Source: SpSt-333 sp040751955
GTDB taxonomy: Bacteria > Bacteroidota > Ignavibacteria > UBA10030 > UBA8401
Length of the DNA: 40,471 nt
Assembly (NCBI GenBank): GCA_040751955.1
Contig: JBFMFY010000026.1
Span: 1-40,471, forward strand
Reading direction: 5' to 3'
Below the pieces are notes generated by a model. The model searched no databases and was not told where the DNA came from. It saw only the letters and a program-made list of their open reading frames with translations. Positions 33,594 through 40,471 of this stretch are shown in pieces (the first letter of the stretch is position 1; every line of letters begins with the position of its first letter). The position numbers and the translations under genes are program-made.

Positions 33594-34898
33594 TTATTTC
33601 AACCCTCCCGGCATCCTCGGCGATGACAGCAGATCGGTGAACACGTTCCACCGTTTTGCCGCCGTCGGTTTCTTTCCCGATTTCTTTTCCACATAGTTCT
33701 TCACCAGATCCTGCCCGTAATTGTAATTGATGACGTAGCTGCGGTATTTTTCGATGAAGCGGAGCCGCTGTTCGGCGCGCGCAGGTTCAAACAATGCATA
33801 CTTCACCAGCCAATCGACCGCTTCTTCTTTTGTGATCGCACCGTTCAGATAATTGCGCGCTGCTTCGTTCCCCGCGTAATTCAATTGTGCTACGAGTGAC
33901 TGTATCATGTAATACTGATCAACTTTTCCGGCATCGAGTCCGGCGAGCGGGAAAAGAATCTCTTTTTCAAATTTCGTTCTTTCATCGCCCGGAAGAACGA
34001 CGTCGATCCCGTAATTCGCGCTCCCTTCGGCGATGAGCGATTGCGGGCTGTAGAGCGGATAGATGCAGAATTCGATCCAGCCGTTCTTCTTCAGCAGTTC
34101 CGATTCGAGCAGCACATTATAGACATGGTGACCGGGATATCCTTCGTGTGCCGCAAGATCGACCGCGCGGTCAATGAAAATCGGGAAATCTGTATTGACT
34201 TGAATAACACTGTGCGCATTCCCTTTGTACCAATTGTAGCCGCTCCATGGTTTGTCATTTACATATTCAACGACAAAACTCTCGTTCTCCGGCAGCGTGA
34301 CGAATTTCTTCGTCCGTACCCTGCACTCGTTAATTGCCGCGGTAAAGACTGTGTCCAATTTTTCTTTCGGGATGACGAACTGATTTCTAAACGCCTGATA
34401 CCGCTGGTTTATCGTTCCGGTATCACCGGGGAGCGCTTTGTCGAGAGCATCGAGCACTTTCTTGAAATGAGATTCGGAATATTTCGGCGGAACAACGTCG
34501 TACAATTTTTTCGCTTCGTCGTCGAATGTGAATTTCTTTCCGTTCAGCATCTCAATCCGTGCGTGTGCGGCAGTGAGCTGTTTTGTAAGATATATTTTCC
34601 GGAGAGTCGATTTCTTATCCTTCGACGGTACACGGATCCGTTTCGCGCGGGCGAGGAATGCTTCTGCGCGGTCCCGTAATGCTGTCGGCTGATATTTCAT
34701 CTTTTTCGCTTCGTCCTGCCAGCCGCTTGGTCCGTAGTACGCATCCACGTAATCGGGATCGATCTGACCGATATCGAGCACCAGCCGGACATAATCTTCG
34801 GCGAGTTCATTCAACATTGTCGTATAATCTTTTTTCTTTTGAGAGAGGGACGCGTTGAAAACGAGCAGTATCATGGCAGATAACAGGAATAGTTTCAT
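33594..34898 (-). CDS. DUF885-family exported metalloprotein
   Basis: A 434-aa protein with a signal peptide (MKLFLLSAMILLVFNASLSQ). The DUF885 hallmark HEGYPGHHVYN is present; in this family His-Glu-x-x-x-Gly-His binds zinc and is thought to make it a peptidase-like enzyme. The N-terminal half is helical (LAEDYVRLVLDIGQIDPDYVDAYYGP). Near the C-terminus, LNYAGNEAARNYLNGAITKEEAVDWLVKYALFEPARAEQRLRFIEKYRSYVINYNYGQDLV is a family-like helix-rich region. It lies 19 bases upstream of the M1-type gene in the same direction. Both could degrade peptides outside the cytoplasm. Catalysis is inferred. Confidence 0.87.
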   Translation of the reverse strand: MKLFLLSAMILLVFNASLSQKKKDYTTMLNELAEDYVRLVLDIGQIDPDYVDAYYGPSGWQDEAKKMKYQPTALRDRAEAFLARAKRIRVPSKDKKSTLRKIYLTKQLTAAHARIEMLNGKKFTFDDEAKKLYDVVPPKYSESHFKKVLDALDKALPGDTGTINQRYQAFRNQFVIPKEKLDTVFTAAINECRVRTKKFVTLPENESFVVEYVNDKPWSGYNWYKGNAHSVIQVNTDFPIFIDRAVDLAAHEGYPGHHVYNVLLESELLKKNGWIEFCIYPLYSPQSLIAEGSANYGIDVVLPGDERTKFEKEILFPLAGLDAGKVDQYYMIQSLVAQLNYAGNEAARNYLNGAITKEEAVDWLVKYALFEPARAEQRLRFIEKYRSYVINYNYGQDLVKNYVEKKSGKKPTAAKRWNVFTDLLSSPRMPGGLK

Positions 34899-34958
34899 CT
34901 TTACTCCGTGGATATTGTTAATTCGTTATAAAAGTCAACTCAAAAATACCACATCAGT

Positions 34959-35047
34959 GTCATTGCGAGCCGTTCTTTGGTGAAGCAATCTCGTTTTTTG
35001 TATTAATCTCTGAGATTGCTTCGGTCGCTTCGCTCTCTCGCAATGAC
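34959..35047. repeat. Dispersed palindromic element, GTCATTGCGA family (copy 1)
   Basis: It starts GTCATTGCGAGC and ends TCGCAATGAC. Inside, GCAATCTC pairs with GAGATTGC around a T-rich loop. A decayed copy in the opposite direction lies at 37192-37274. It fills the gap between the DUF885-type and SDR genes. Confidence 0.78.
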
Positions 35048-35077
35048 AGTCCATTTTTGAGTGAGTCTCAGTAATTG

Positions 35078-35854
35078 TCAATTGTTTTTCCTGTTCACCA
35101 TCGTTGGCGATGCCTGATCGACCGGCATCAGTACGATCTCGTTGATGTTCACATGGGCGGGACGGGTCGCTGCCCATACGATAGCATCGGCAATATCGTC
35201 GGGGGTCAGCGGTGTGATTCCTTTATACACATTCGATGCCCGCTCCTTGTCGCCGTGAAAACGGACAATGCTGAATTCCGTCTCCACCAATCCCGGATCG
35301 ACCGTCGTGACGCGGATCGGTGTGCCGAGCAGGTCCATTTTCATCCCTTCATTCAACGCGCGCACGGCAAACTTCGACGCGTTGTACACATTTCCTTTCG
35401 GGTACACCATTCTTCCCGCAACGGAACCAAGATTGATAATGTGCCCTTCTTTCCGTTCAATCATTCCAGGCAGCACCGCTCGCGTTACATACAATAATCC
35501 TTTTACATTCGTATCGATCATTGCTTCCCAGTCTTCAATTGATCCTTCCTGGATCGTATCGAATCCGCTGGAAAGGCCGGCGTTATTGACGAGGAGGGAA
35601 ATATTTTTCCATTCTGCAGGCAATTCGTTCAGTAATCGCTTGACTTGGTGATGATCGCGAACATCCATCTGAAAGGAATGCACTTTTACTTTGAATCGCG
35701 CCGAGATTTCTCTGGAAACTTCTTCAAGCCGTTCTTTCCTTCGTGCGCAGATCAGCAGGTTCGCGCCGAGTTCGGCAAATTTTATTGCGGCGGACCTTCC
35801 GATGCCGGATGATGCGCCGGTGATGAGGACAATTTTATTTTTAAGATTTGTCAT
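35078..35854 (-). CDS. Short-chain dehydrogenase/reductase (SDR)
   Basis: A 258-aa NAD(P)-dependent oxidoreductase of the classical SDR family. The cofactor motif TGASSGIG is near the N-terminus, with ICARRKERLEEV after it; an Arg-Arg there suggests NADP(H) preference. NNAGLSSGF is the structural NNAG motif. The catalytic Ser is in INLGSVAGRM and the Tyr-Lys pair is in VYNASKFAV. LVETEFSIVRFHGD is the family PG-motif region. It resembles YdfG-like 3-hydroxy acid dehydrogenases, but the substrate cannot be told. The gene is flanked on both sides by palindromic repeat elements. Confidence 0.94.
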   Translation of the reverse strand: MTNLKNKIVLITGASSGIGRSAAIKFAELGANLLICARRKERLEEVSREISARFKVKVHSFQMDVRDHHQVKRLLNELPAEWKNISLLVNNAGLSSGFDTIQEGSIEDWEAMIDTNVKGLLYVTRAVLPGMIERKEGHIINLGSVAGRMVYPKGNVYNASKFAVRALNEGMKMDLLGTPIRVTTVDPGLVETEFSIVRFHGDKERASNVYKGITPLTPDDIADAIVWAATRPAHVNINEIVLMPVDQASPTMVNRKNN

Positions 35855-35932
35855 AGTTTAAAAAATGTAAGAAGCATTCATGAGAATGAAAAGGAAAATT
35901 ACATTGTCGTGCTTACATTAATTAGTGGGATA

Positions 35933-36022
35933 ACGTCATGCCGAACTTGCCTTCCCTGAATTTTATTTCAGGGTTTCGGTATCTTTCATTAAGAAAGATG
36001 CTGTCATTCGTCAGCATGACGT
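35933..36022. repeat. Dispersed palindromic element with ACGTCATGC ends
   Basis: It starts ACGTCATGC and ends GCATGACGT, which are perfect inverted ends. Inside are two stems, CCCTGAA/TTCAGGG and CTTTC/GAAAG. It lies between the SDR gene and the outer-membrane-type protein gene, and no coding frame is apparent. Confidence 0.75.
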
Positions 36023-36087
36023 GTGTGTTAATATTCAAATTAAGACATTACCTACATTTTCCTTTTGTGTCTTTGCGTGAAAATTTT

Positions 36088-37191
36088 TTACAGCGCCGCT
36101 TTCGGCGGGGTTGTGCTGCGGTACGCGAGACCCAGCGGCGAGAATTGCACCGTCACTCCCGCGATGAAATGATCTCCCCGTCCGATGCTCGCAAAAAATC
36201 CGATTGATCCGCCGAACAAATCGGCAACCCCCGGGTAAATATTCAGTCGCACTTTTTCATTCACGCGGTTGGACGCCATCAACGACGCAAGGAGAGAGTT
36301 CTCTCTGTCGTAAAAAATTCCGGCAATCCATCCGAGCGAGACAGTTACCGTCCGCGCACCGTTGGTAATATCCACCGTGCGCAGTTCGCGCGTCGCAAAG
36401 CCCGCACTGACTGTGATACTCTCGTCATTTTTCTGCAAGTAGGAAAGTCCCAGCATTCCGTTATCCCCAAAATGGTAGAACAGACTCGTTCGTTCCATGA
36501 ATGGCAGTTTGTATTTCATGATGTAGAACTGGCTGTTGTTCTCCAGTGTGTTGTACGTCGGATTCCACGCGGGCTGCCCGGGCCACGCCGTCATGTTCAA
36601 CGTTTCGCTGAAAAATTCCGCTACCGCATCGGATGTGAACAGCAGTGAACCCCCGAGATTGAAAATAAATATGTCGGCAATCGGATCGACATTCGGTCCG
36701 ATGAACGCATCGTTCTCCACCGACTCATTGATAAAATGATACGCTGCGACAGTCAATCCTGCCCACAATGTCGGATACGGAATTTCATGATAGGCGTACC
36801 ATTCGTACATCATCCGCGCATCCATACCGCCGCCGATGAAGTGGAGGGTGTAGTTTGGAAACCACTGCGCTTTCTCGAGATTGAAATGGAGAGGGAATAC
36901 TTCCTGGCTTATGAAACGATTCCATCCGAATTTATCGATCTGTGTGAACGGGTCGCGTAGGTTTCTCCAGACATTCGTCGCTCCTGTTTTGAAATTGATC
37001 GTTGAGAGAACACGCGAGTGCGTTGCCGACTGCAGGATGTCGAATCCGCCGTTGATGATGAGCGATCCGGGATTAATCATCGATTCGGAGCCGAATGATC
37101 GCCCTTTGTAGAAGTAAAATTTCTCTTGTGCGTATGCAGGTCCACAATTTGACAGTTGAAAAAGCAAATATCCTAAATAAAGCCGGATCAT
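36088..37191 (-). CDS. Exported protein of unknown function, probably outer-membrane beta-barrel
   Basis: A 367-aa protein from the ATG at 37191 (MIRLYLGYLLFQLSNCGPAYAQEKF), which gives a plausible signal peptide cut after AYA. The open frame runs to 37299, but that extra part is the palindromic repeat 37192-37274 and not protein-like. The mature part is rich in aromatic and beta-alternating stretches (YTLHFIGGGMDARMMYEWYAY, TVSLGWIAGIFYDRE, FIAGVTVQFSPLGLAYRS), as in outer-membrane barrels, with VDPIADIFIFNLGGSLLFTSD in the middle. I do not recognise a named family. It is transcribed in the same direction as its neighbours, with no clear partner. Confidence 0.75.
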   Translation of the reverse strand: MIRLYLGYLLFQLSNCGPAYAQEKFYFYKGRSFGSESMINPGSLIINGGFDILQSATHSRVLSTINFKTGATNVWRNLRDPFTQIDKFGWNRFISQEVFPLHFNLEKAQWFPNYTLHFIGGGMDARMMYEWYAYHEIPYPTLWAGLTVAAYHFINESVENDAFIGPNVDPIADIFIFNLGGSLLFTSDAVAEFFSETLNMTAWPGQPAWNPTYNTLENNSQFYIMKYKLPFMERTSLFYHFGDNGMLGLSYLQKNDESITVSAGFATRELRTVDITNGARTVTVSLGWIAGIFYDRENSLLASLMASNRVNEKVRLNIYPGVADLFGGSIGFFASIGRGDHFIAGVTVQFSPLGLAYRSTTPPKAAL

Positions 37192-37274
37192 TGTGGGTGA
37201 GCGAAACAATCGAAGCAGTTTTTGTGATTGGAGTAAAAGCGGGATTGCTTCACCAAAAAACGGTTCGCAATGAC
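37192..37274. repeat. Dispersed palindromic element, GTCATTGCGA family (copy 2, reversed, decayed)
   Basis: The right-hand end, GATTGCTTCACC then GGTTCGCAATGAC, is the reverse complement of the start of the element at 34959 with a few changes. The left half has lost most pairing (only GTGAGCGAAACAATCGAAGC remains recognisable). It abuts the start codon of the outer-membrane-type gene and would sit in its 5' leader. Confidence 0.65.
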
Positions 37275-37302
37275 TATGATTAGGCATGCGGGATTTCAAC
37301 CA

Positions 37303-37971
37303 TCATGGTTTGCCGGTCAGGTCGAGCATGTTGATGTCGGAGTTTTTCAGGTACGGTTTAAATTGCAGTTGATCCAGCGAGCAGAGTCTCTTCACGATGT
37401 CGGCGATGCGGTTACCGTTTGCCAGTGTGCTGTCGATATCAGCAGGAAGTTCCGCGGCGCGTTCGGTACCGAGTTTCTTCTTCATCACCTGCAGCGTCAG
37501 CATCATGATGCCGAGCGGATTGTTGATCTCGTGCCCGATTGTCACCGCCATCTCGGTGATCGCTTTTTTGTGCTGGTACTTTGCAAGTTCCTGCTGCAAT
37601 GCGGTGATGCGGAGTCCAACGTTGATGCGTGCAACGAGTTCCTTGTCATTGAACGGCTTGGTCATAAAGTCATCAGCGCCAAGTTCCATCCCTTCGATCT
37701 TGTCTTCAGCGGTGTCACGTGCGGTCAGCAAAATAAAGTACGTATATTTCAAATTCTCATCATTCTTGATCCTCTGACAAAATTCTTTTCCGTCCATTTT
37801 CGGCATCATCCAGTCAGAGACGATAAGATCCGGTCGTTCCCGTTTTGCCAGTATCAATCCTGTTTCACCGTTGTCGGCAAGAACAACATCGTAATTCAGT
37901 GCGCTAAGCCTTTTTTGGAGGAAGGAGCGTATGTACACGTCGTCATCGACGATGAGAATTTTGATTGCCAT
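37303..37971 (-). CDS. Receiver plus HisKA-like protein lacking a histidine-kinase ATPase domain
   Basis: A 222-aa protein. The receiver domain has the acidic pocket (VDDD), phospho-acceptor D53 (IVSDWMMPKMDG), T83 and K105 (TKPF). After it, residues 130-200 form a HisKA-like dimerisation region with the phosphorylatable His at 147 (MAVTIGHEINNPLGIMMLTLQVM). No HATPase (N, G1, F, G2 boxes) follows; the protein simply ends. It may be a phosphotransfer or dimerising regulator working with a separate kinase, similar in idea to Spo0B-type relays. It is the last gene of a pair with the RqcH gene, 3 bases apart. Alternatively, it could be a truncated hybrid kinase. Confidence 0.88.
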   Translation of the reverse strand: MAIKILIVDDDVYIRSFLQKRLSALNYDVVLADNGETGLILAKRERPDLIVSDWMMPKMDGKEFCQRIKNDENLKYTYFILLTARDTAEDKIEGMELGADDFMTKPFNDKELVARINVGLRITALQQELAKYQHKKAITEMAVTIGHEINNPLGIMMLTLQVMKKKLGTERAAELPADIDSTLANGNRIADIVKRLCSLDQLQFKPYLKNSDINMLDLTGKP

Positions 37972-37974
37972 GAT

Positions 37975-39651
37975 TTATTCGCTGTCCGGAAGAGCCGGCT
38001 TTACAAATATAACCTTTTCTTTCTCAATTACAACGGTGCCTGCAGGGGCACCTTTCGGTTTTCGAACATACTTTTTCTCCGTCACTGCAACGGGAACGTT
38101 ACGCGCAGTCTTCATTTTGCTGTAGTATGCCGCAATAGATGCAGACTGTTCGATCGCTTTTTTAGATGGCTCCCCTTTACCTGTGCCAATTTTCAGAACG
38201 ACGTGCGAACCGCTCGAACCTCGTGCGTGAAACCAGAGATCGTTTGGTCTGGCAAACTTTGTTGTGAGAAGGTCGTTATTTTCGGAACTTTTTCCCGCAT
38301 ACACTGTGAATCCGCCATCGACCTGAAAGATTTTAAATGGGGGGAGTGCTTCTTGTTCTTTTTCTGTCATATACCCGAGTTCGCGGAGTTGTTCATTATG
38401 CAAGTGTAGAAAATTTTTTAACGAAATGCTCGTGGAAGCATCGTGAGCGTTTTCCACAAGGGTGGTAAGCGTTTCGAACCTTTTTTTAACGGCAATGAGC
38501 CGTTCTTGAGTTTCCGCGTGTGTCGATTTTGAACGTTTTGCTTTGTCGAAATACCGATGTGCATTTTGAATTGGACTGAGAGACGGTTCAAGGTGGATTG
38601 AGACTCTTTTGTCCGGTTCAAAAGTATTCTCGACCGTGATTGAGTTCATTCCTTTTGTAATCAGGTGCAGGTTTGACATCAACAATGTGCCGAAAAGCTG
38701 GTACTCGTCTGCACGAGATGACTCGGACCATTCTCTCTCCATTGCGGCGATTGTGCGCTCCGATTTTGCCCGTTCACGCTCAAGCCACTGCACGATCTTT
38801 TTTTTCTCCTGAGAAAATGACTCCGCCGATTTTCCGTGACTCAAAAATTTTTGTAATGCAGCAAAGATATCGTCGTACGATTCCATGGTCAGTGCCGCAT
38901 GTTGTTTCAGGGGAACGAGAGAAAAACCTGCCGGAGTGGTTCCGTCAAAATAAACGAAAGAAGTTAATCGTTCCGGCGTCCGGAGTAATTGTTCAATGAT
39001 AGTCAGTATATTGGCATAGATGTTGTCAATCTGTTTAGGAGACAGAGAGGTTGCTTCGTTTCCAATATTGGCGCGAAAAAGTATCTCTTCCGCCAGTGTT
39101 GAACCGATTTTCGGCAGAAGATTCTTTATCGTTCGAAACGCAGTTTCACCGGAAGCGAACGCGGTGTGGAAAAATTCCTTTGCGGGAAGAAACCTCTCTG
39201 CTGTTAACGCTGCAGGTTCATATTGCAATGTCCGCTGATTGCCGAGCAATTCTTTTTTGGAGAGGAATGCATCGGTGATGGTTCCGCCTTCGTCGCACAA
39301 CACAACATTTGCCCGTCCGCCGAACATTTCGATCAATAGAAAGCGGTCGTCGGTCGTTCTGATATATACGATCCTGTCCTGCGCATCCATGTACACCGAT
39401 TCTACATGGGCGTTGATCAGCGACGGGAAAAGGTTGACCGAATTTTTCCGCGAACGAGATTCTCCCTTCCGTGCAATGATGAAGTTCATACGCGGAACGC
39501 ACGAAATAGTGATTGTGTGCGGTTCCGGCACGTACAGTACGATGCAGAGCGTGTTCTTTTCCTGTGTGTACACTTCGGCAACGACGGCACCGGTGTATCG
39601 TTTATTCAACTCGTGCGCGATGTGATGGAACGTGAAATAGTTGGAGAGCAT
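37975..39651 (-). CDS. rqcH: RqcH/NFACT-family ribosome quality control protein (Rqc2 homologue)
   Basis: A 558-aa NFACT protein that binds stalled 50S-peptidyl-tRNA complexes and recruits alanyl-tRNA to add a C-terminal alanine tail. The N-terminal NFACT-N domain begins MLSNYFTFHHIAHELNKRYTG and carries the D92-R93 pair (QDRIVYI) matching the conserved DR of bacterial RqcH. The centre is coiled coil (KKKIVQWLERERAKSERTIAAMEREWSES). The C-terminal NFACT-R domain holds FARPNDLWFHARGSSGSHVVLK, the family signature. It is usual length for bacteria. It is paired with the receiver-HisKA gene (3-base gap). Confidence 0.93.
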   Translation of the reverse strand: MLSNYFTFHHIAHELNKRYTGAVVAEVYTQEKNTLCIVLYVPEPHTITISCVPRMNFIIARKGESRSRKNSVNLFPSLINAHVESVYMDAQDRIVYIRTTDDRFLLIEMFGGRANVVLCDEGGTITDAFLSKKELLGNQRTLQYEPAALTAERFLPAKEFFHTAFASGETAFRTIKNLLPKIGSTLAEEILFRANIGNEATSLSPKQIDNIYANILTIIEQLLRTPERLTSFVYFDGTTPAGFSLVPLKQHAALTMESYDDIFAALQKFLSHGKSAESFSQEKKKIVQWLERERAKSERTIAAMEREWSESSRADEYQLFGTLLMSNLHLITKGMNSITVENTFEPDKRVSIHLEPSLSPIQNAHRYFDKAKRSKSTHAETQERLIAVKKRFETLTTLVENAHDASTSISLKNFLHLHNEQLRELGYMTEKEQEALPPFKIFQVDGGFTVYAGKSSENNDLLTTKFARPNDLWFHARGSSGSHVVLKIGTGKGEPSKKAIEQSASIAAYYSKMKTARNVPVAVTEKKYVRKPKGAPAGTVVIEKEKVIFVKPALPDSE

Positions 39652-39715
39652 GGAGCAAGGTACGGGAAAAGATGGGAAGATGGAAATCGCAAAAAATCTC
39701 CGGTGAAATAGAAAT

Positions 39716-40402
39716 TTATTCTTTCAAACCGAACCTCCGCTTTGCGTCCTCCGTTAATTGCACTTTCATCACAAACAATCCTATGCTGCGCACGTCGCTC
39801 CGTTTGATTGTTATCGAGGGAAACTGCCGGTACCGGTTTGCCGCGGTGAGCAAGTACGACGAGCGGGTAACACCGGTGATCATTTTGATCACTCGCTCTC
39901 CGCTCCGTAACTGCAGCGCGGCAATCATTCCCTTTTTCGGATTTCGCCCTGTTTCAAAAATGCAGATGTCGCCGGGGAAGAGTGGCGGTTCGGCATCAAT
40001 CATGCTGTCGTTGCCGATCTCAAGAGAAAAACAATTCTCCGTAAAGCACGGCACGCTGGCACCAGCGGGAATCCCCAGCATTTCCGTAATCTCTTTCCCA
40101 TCCGGCGTCAACACTATCCTCCCCATCAGCGGCGCCCTCGGTTCCGTTCCCGGCGACTGGTCCTTCACCGCAAGTTTTGCAATGCTGCCGCCGTTTTTGA
40201 TCCACTCAATATCCTCCCCCGCTTCGTACAGCGCCAGCAAAAGATTCTCGGGATTCAACTCAGCCGCAAGGTACTTGTTCACATCCTGCGGAAAGATCTT
40301 CGCAACTTCCGCAAATTTTTTCTTCGTCCAGCCCCGCATTTTTATCAGGTGTTTAAGTCCGCGGGTGATGCGAAGCCAGTGGTATGGTGTGGATTTTGGC
40401 AT
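39716..40402 (-). CDS. S24-family LexA/CI-like transcriptional regulator
   Basis: A 228-aa repressor-like protein. The N-terminus is an XRE-like helix-turn-helix (LKHLIKMRGWTKKKFAEVAKIFPQDVNKYLAAEL). The C-terminal S24 peptidase-like domain has catalytic Ser133 (GNDSMIDAEPPLFPGD) and Lys173 (GERVIKMITG), with spacing like LexA (about 40 apart). The usual Ala-Gly cleavage dipeptide about 35 residues before the Ser is not present (APLMGRIVLTPDGKEI instead), so self-cleavage is uncertain. A palindrome lies 41-56 bases upstream, suggesting autoregulation. It could govern a stress response or a mobile element; no phage genes are in the window. Confidence 0.87.
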   Translation of the reverse strand: MPKSTPYHWLRITRGLKHLIKMRGWTKKKFAEVAKIFPQDVNKYLAAELNPENLLLALYEAGEDIEWIKNGGSIAKLAVKDQSPGTEPRAPLMGRIVLTPDGKEITEMLGIPAGASVPCFTENCFSLEIGNDSMIDAEPPLFPGDICIFETGRNPKKGMIAALQLRSGERVIKMITGVTRSSYLLTAANRYRQFPSITIKRSDVRSIGLFVMKVQLTEDAKRRFGLKE

Positions 40403-40442
40403 TTGGGATCAAAAAGAATAGTCTGACTATGATTGACAAAAG

Positions 40443-40458
40443 ATAAGATATTTCTTAT
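40443..40458. promoter_or_regulatory. Candidate operator palindrome upstream of the S24 regulator
   Basis: ATAAGA-TATT-TCTTAT, a perfect 6-bp inverted repeat with a 4-base spacer, lies upstream of the S24-regulator start (minus strand, start codon at 40402). It overlaps AT-rich promoter-like DNA and runs nearly to the window edge. It is a likely dimer site for the regulator itself. Confidence 0.5.
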
Positions 40459-40471
40459 TATAATGTAACCG

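Noticed and set aside
34041..34679. A 212-codon plus-strand open frame
   Set aside because: It is antisense to the DUF885-type gene, whose HEGYPGHH motif is coded on the other strand.
37270..38409. A 379-codon plus-strand open frame
   Set aside because: It lies antisense to the receiver-HisKA and RqcH genes, which have clear family motifs. The translation has no recognisable domain.

Overview
The window looks like chromosomal DNA of an Ignavibacteria-type member of the Bacteroidota/Chlorobi group. The main clue is a type IX secretion C-terminal tail of the 'NYPNPFNPTT' kind at 20137-20380. Supporting clues are many Sec signal peptides and lipoproteins, a TonB-dependent receptor, LptE/SurA-type outer-membrane biogenesis genes, and dispersed palindromic repeats ending in GTCAT/ATGAC. 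No rRNA or tRNA gene was seen. The species cannot be named from the sequence alone.

Layout. 1-1821: an AT-rich restriction-modification pair, cut by the left edge (SPPY-type DNA methyltransferase, then a probable PD-(D/E)xK endonuclease). 1989-7233: housekeeping and envelope genes on the plus strand: miaB, a SPOR-domain protein, a sigma-54 activator without a receiver domain, an LptE-like lipoprotein and a GT2 glycosyltransferase. 7563-8986: a TPR protein and rpsT converge on a shared terminator. 9046-13304: three consecutive minus-strand SurA/PpiC-type chaperone-isomerases. 13467-18239: a CPXCG protein, a DinB-like protein, an ABC-2 exporter, a Nudix CoA pyrophosphatase, an NDH-2-like dehydrogenase and a decayed small exported ORF. 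18273-27143: a lipoprotein, a T9SS cargo protein, a sorbosone-dehydrogenase-like propeller, a TonB receptor, a secreted Xaa-Pro aminopeptidase and a trans-sulfuration PLP enzyme.

The centrepiece is 27452-29629, a compact type V CRISPR locus. It has a Cas12f-like mini-effector (481 aa when one missing base is restored), then a heavily folded intergenic segment, then eight identical 36-bp repeats separated by seven 30-bp spacers. The folded segment ends in a two-part anti-repeat matching the CRISPR repeat, so it is read as the tracrRNA. Gene, tracrRNA and array lie on the same strand. No cas1, cas2 or cas4 is in the window. The effector reading frame is broken by what looks like a single-base deletion near 27529.

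Downstream, 29968-31080 is a Fic-domain protein with its own inhibitory motif and a palindromic upstream site. 31268-40402 (minus strand) carries an M1-type peptidase, a DUF885-type metalloprotein, an SDR oxidoreductase, an outer-membrane-type protein of unknown role, a receiver-HisKA protein with no ATPase domain, an RqcH/NFACT ribosome-quality-control protein, and a LexA/CI-like S24 regulator preceded by a palindrome. Dispersed GTCAT-ended palindromes occupy at least six intergenic gaps.
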